Assembly: GCA_023259175.1 (NCBI GenBank)
Contig: JAHFQV010000019.1
Span: 1-47,491 of the forward strand
Source of the DNA: Oxalobacteraceae bacterium
GTDB lineage: Bacteria; Pseudomonadota; Gammaproteobacteria; Burkholderiales; Burkholderiaceae_D
DNA length: 47,491 bases
Direction of reading: 5' to 3'
In this document: positions 47,001-47,491 of the stretch, piece by piece
How the letters are laid out: each line of letters begins with the position of its first letter
Position numbering within the stretch: the first letter of the stretch is position 1
Made by a program: the position numbers and the translations under genes
Notes under the pieces: model-generated
The model's database searches: none
Told to the model about the DNA's origin: nothing
Seen by the model: only the letters and a program-made list of their open reading frames with translations

Positions 47001-47397
47001 GCAGCCGAATGGACAATATCATTATCACGGCATGCCGGAAGGAATTTTAAGCAAACTCAACCAGGGCAAAGCGATGAGCTTGGTGGGTTTTGCCGTCGAT
47101 GGCTTCCCTATTTACGGGCGCTATGGCTACATCGATGCCAATAATAGCAATTCGGGAATCAAGGTATTAAGCTCGAGCTACCGAAAAAAAGCGAGCGCCG
47201 ATGCAGGGCGGCCAGCAACTAGCATTTTCCCCATGGGCACCTTTACGCCCGATTATGAATATGTGGCGGGCTTAGGTGATTTGGACGAATGCAATGGGCG
47301 CGTCGGTGTCACGCCAGAATTCCCAAAAGGGATTTACTACTACATGATCACCGATTCATTCCCCTACATACAGCGCTGTATTAAGGGAGTTAAATAG
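44041..47397 (+). CDS. Multidomain lipoprotein: DUF4214, FN3-like, metallophosphoesterase and YHYH segments
   Basis: From ATG 44041 (AGGA seven bases before) the product is 1118 residues. LLSGC is a good lipobox, so it is probably lipid-anchored. Residues ~108-230 carry a DUF4214-type helical domain (IIELYIAFFNRSPDAEGMAYWIGML; FVRVIYKNVLGRTG). An FN3-like segment (~295-390) and a purple-acid-phosphatase-like N domain (~402-480) follow. The metallophosphoesterase core has FTIQGDSHPER near 496, SLGDDFS, VNGNHEQS, FAHHVMG and QGHDHVWVRQ near 751, so all metal-ligand motifs are present. The C-terminal ~250 residues hold a YHYH domain (GQYHYHGMPEGIL near 992; GFAVDGFPIYGRYGY). The YHYH function is unknown. 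The combination is unusual; a cell-surface phosphatase is the best guess. Confidence 0.88.
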   Translation: MKNKTPNLAFTLLCCLPLLSGCGGSTSSNLPTLLAAAPAPAPISSSASFKFPRSNYSIVKNANQVTVTDLVGSTGTQKFTDASQLNFSDMRIHLGVGDLAQKISETQLQSIIELYIAFFNRSPDAEGMAYWIGMLLNGTSLEKIAESFYAAGKLYPQLTGYSDAMSAQDFVRVIYKNVLGRTGASAPSDSEVNYWAQDLISGRSTKASLINAMLVSARTFAKDPTYGWVTTLLNNKLNVGRFIAVEQGISYLSDDENITKSSAIMAAVSQTDTSKALSLVGWAQDGFSLLASRAELPTVLALGKGDGVLSIAFQAGQVQSGASGDIGVIDAYVANCSGAGKMSTVAGAVSPLLLSGLSNGVQYVCTVSARSGVLIGTASAPVSGTPSSFAPVSTFDGSIVLAAPTQDAVTANLLSNQVKQNVAISYGRTSGTYEKKTAVKELPAGVPTEILIDGLAADAAYFYRLHFLNSQNVELATSAEYRFHTARASGSSFSFTIQGDSHPERANEFNSALYQRTLQTVSADQADFHISLGDDFSVDMLNPATVTQAQVIERYSLQRPYLGLVGRNAAVFLVNGNHEQSAGYLLNGSADNVAVWAQNARNAYYSQPEPNAFYGGNTQSIPYIGLPRNYYSWTWGDALFVAIDPYLPSPVPLATIFGNAALNTDIWAVTHGDAQYQWLKSTLEQSKAKYKFVFAHHVMGANRGGVEIASLAEWGGMNKNGVNEFSQKRANWSLPIHQLMVANKVTAFFQGHDHVWVRQQLDGITYQTLSEPANPNYNYSEFSSAFLSGDKFPNSGYTRVNVSATSVKVEYVRSYLAADEGVGKVHGSVAASYFLTPTSAGGAVSGTSSTQGVGCNVNYSGFNSSAKVNANSVYSWSCNDSKRILTGNGIPDHAVTTGSFATAMSSQSINQSMPIAPVTSSKTATTIIGYATNSVKFDPATAGSCTSSATSTMNGGGCVMVGGSGPWILEAIGGAFVFGTDESNAHVQPNGQYHYHGMPEGILSKLNQGKAMSLVGFAVDGFPIYGRYGYIDANNSNSGIKVLSSSYRKKASADAGRPATSIFPMGTFTPDYEYVAGLGDLDECNGRVGVTPEFPKGIYYYMITDSFPYIQRCIKGVK

Positions 47398-47426
47398 TTA
47401 CGAAATACAGGGCAAGCGGGCAGTCC

Positions 47427-47449
47427 CGTAGGGCGCAATGCATTGCACC
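47427..47449. repeat. Single GTAGGG-family palindrome at the window end
   Basis: CGTAGG followed by GGCGCAATGCATTGCACC (47432-47449), the same stem as at 42282 with one mismatch. It lies 29 bp after the lipoprotein stop. Confidence 0.8.
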
Positions 47450-47491
47450 GTATGCATAGGCCGCACCAAGTGAGGCGATCATTCGCGATGC

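Overview
The window reads as a chromosomal segment of a betaproteobacterium, most likely Burkholderiales close to Oxalobacteraceae (Undibacterium-like). This is an inference from gene order (aat-bpt-pyrD; scpB-rluB; rimP-nusA-infB-rbfA-truB), from protein sequence style and from the moderate base composition. No rRNA, CRISPR array, transposase or phage gene was seen.

Region 1 (1-2317) is the downstream part of a CoA-thioester catabolic operon: a truncated enoyl-CoA hydratase, an acyl-CoA dehydrogenase, a 4-hydroxybenzoyl-CoA-type thioesterase and a RidA deaminase. It resembles aerobic aminobenzoyl-CoA/salicylyl-CoA clusters. Region 2 (2255-9073, minus strand) carries a small membrane protein, an EamA transporter, two poorly known ORFs lying between and against 66-bp identical direct repeats, a haem-anchor-like membrane protein, a DUF4153 membrane protein and a PLP-dependent decarboxylase. 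Region 3 (9346-14527) holds a very large membrane protein with an internal duplication, overlapped by a periplasmic cyclophilin.

Region 4 (14553-29360) is the housekeeping core: pyrD, both N-end-rule aminoacyl-transferases (bpt, aat), a NUDIX hydrolase, initiator tRNA-fMet, scpB, rluB, and the rimP-nusA-infB-rbfA-truB translation/transcription cluster, with cysS convergent. Its promoters and terminators are readable: consensus-like promoters precede the tRNA and the rimP operon, and an intrinsic terminator-like hairpin sits just before rimP.

Region 5 (29618-37559) contains a membrane GGDEF protein with a degenerate active site, a two-gene unit of unknown function, a MocR/PdxR-type regulator facing a RidA plus aminotransferase pair across a region with three TGTATTGGT repeats, and an M24 peptidase. 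Region 6 (37625-47397) contains mostly exported or membrane proteins: an S41 protease, a class-C-type serine hydrolase, a HupE/UreJ-like protein with an EF-hand-like loop, and an unusual lipoprotein combining DUF4214, FN3-like, metallophosphoesterase and YHYH segments.

The most striking non-coding feature is a dispersed family of short palindromes with a constant GTAGGG flank and a covarying stem. It occurs as single copies, as part of a long direct repeat, and as a nested composite near 42.3-42.5 kb.
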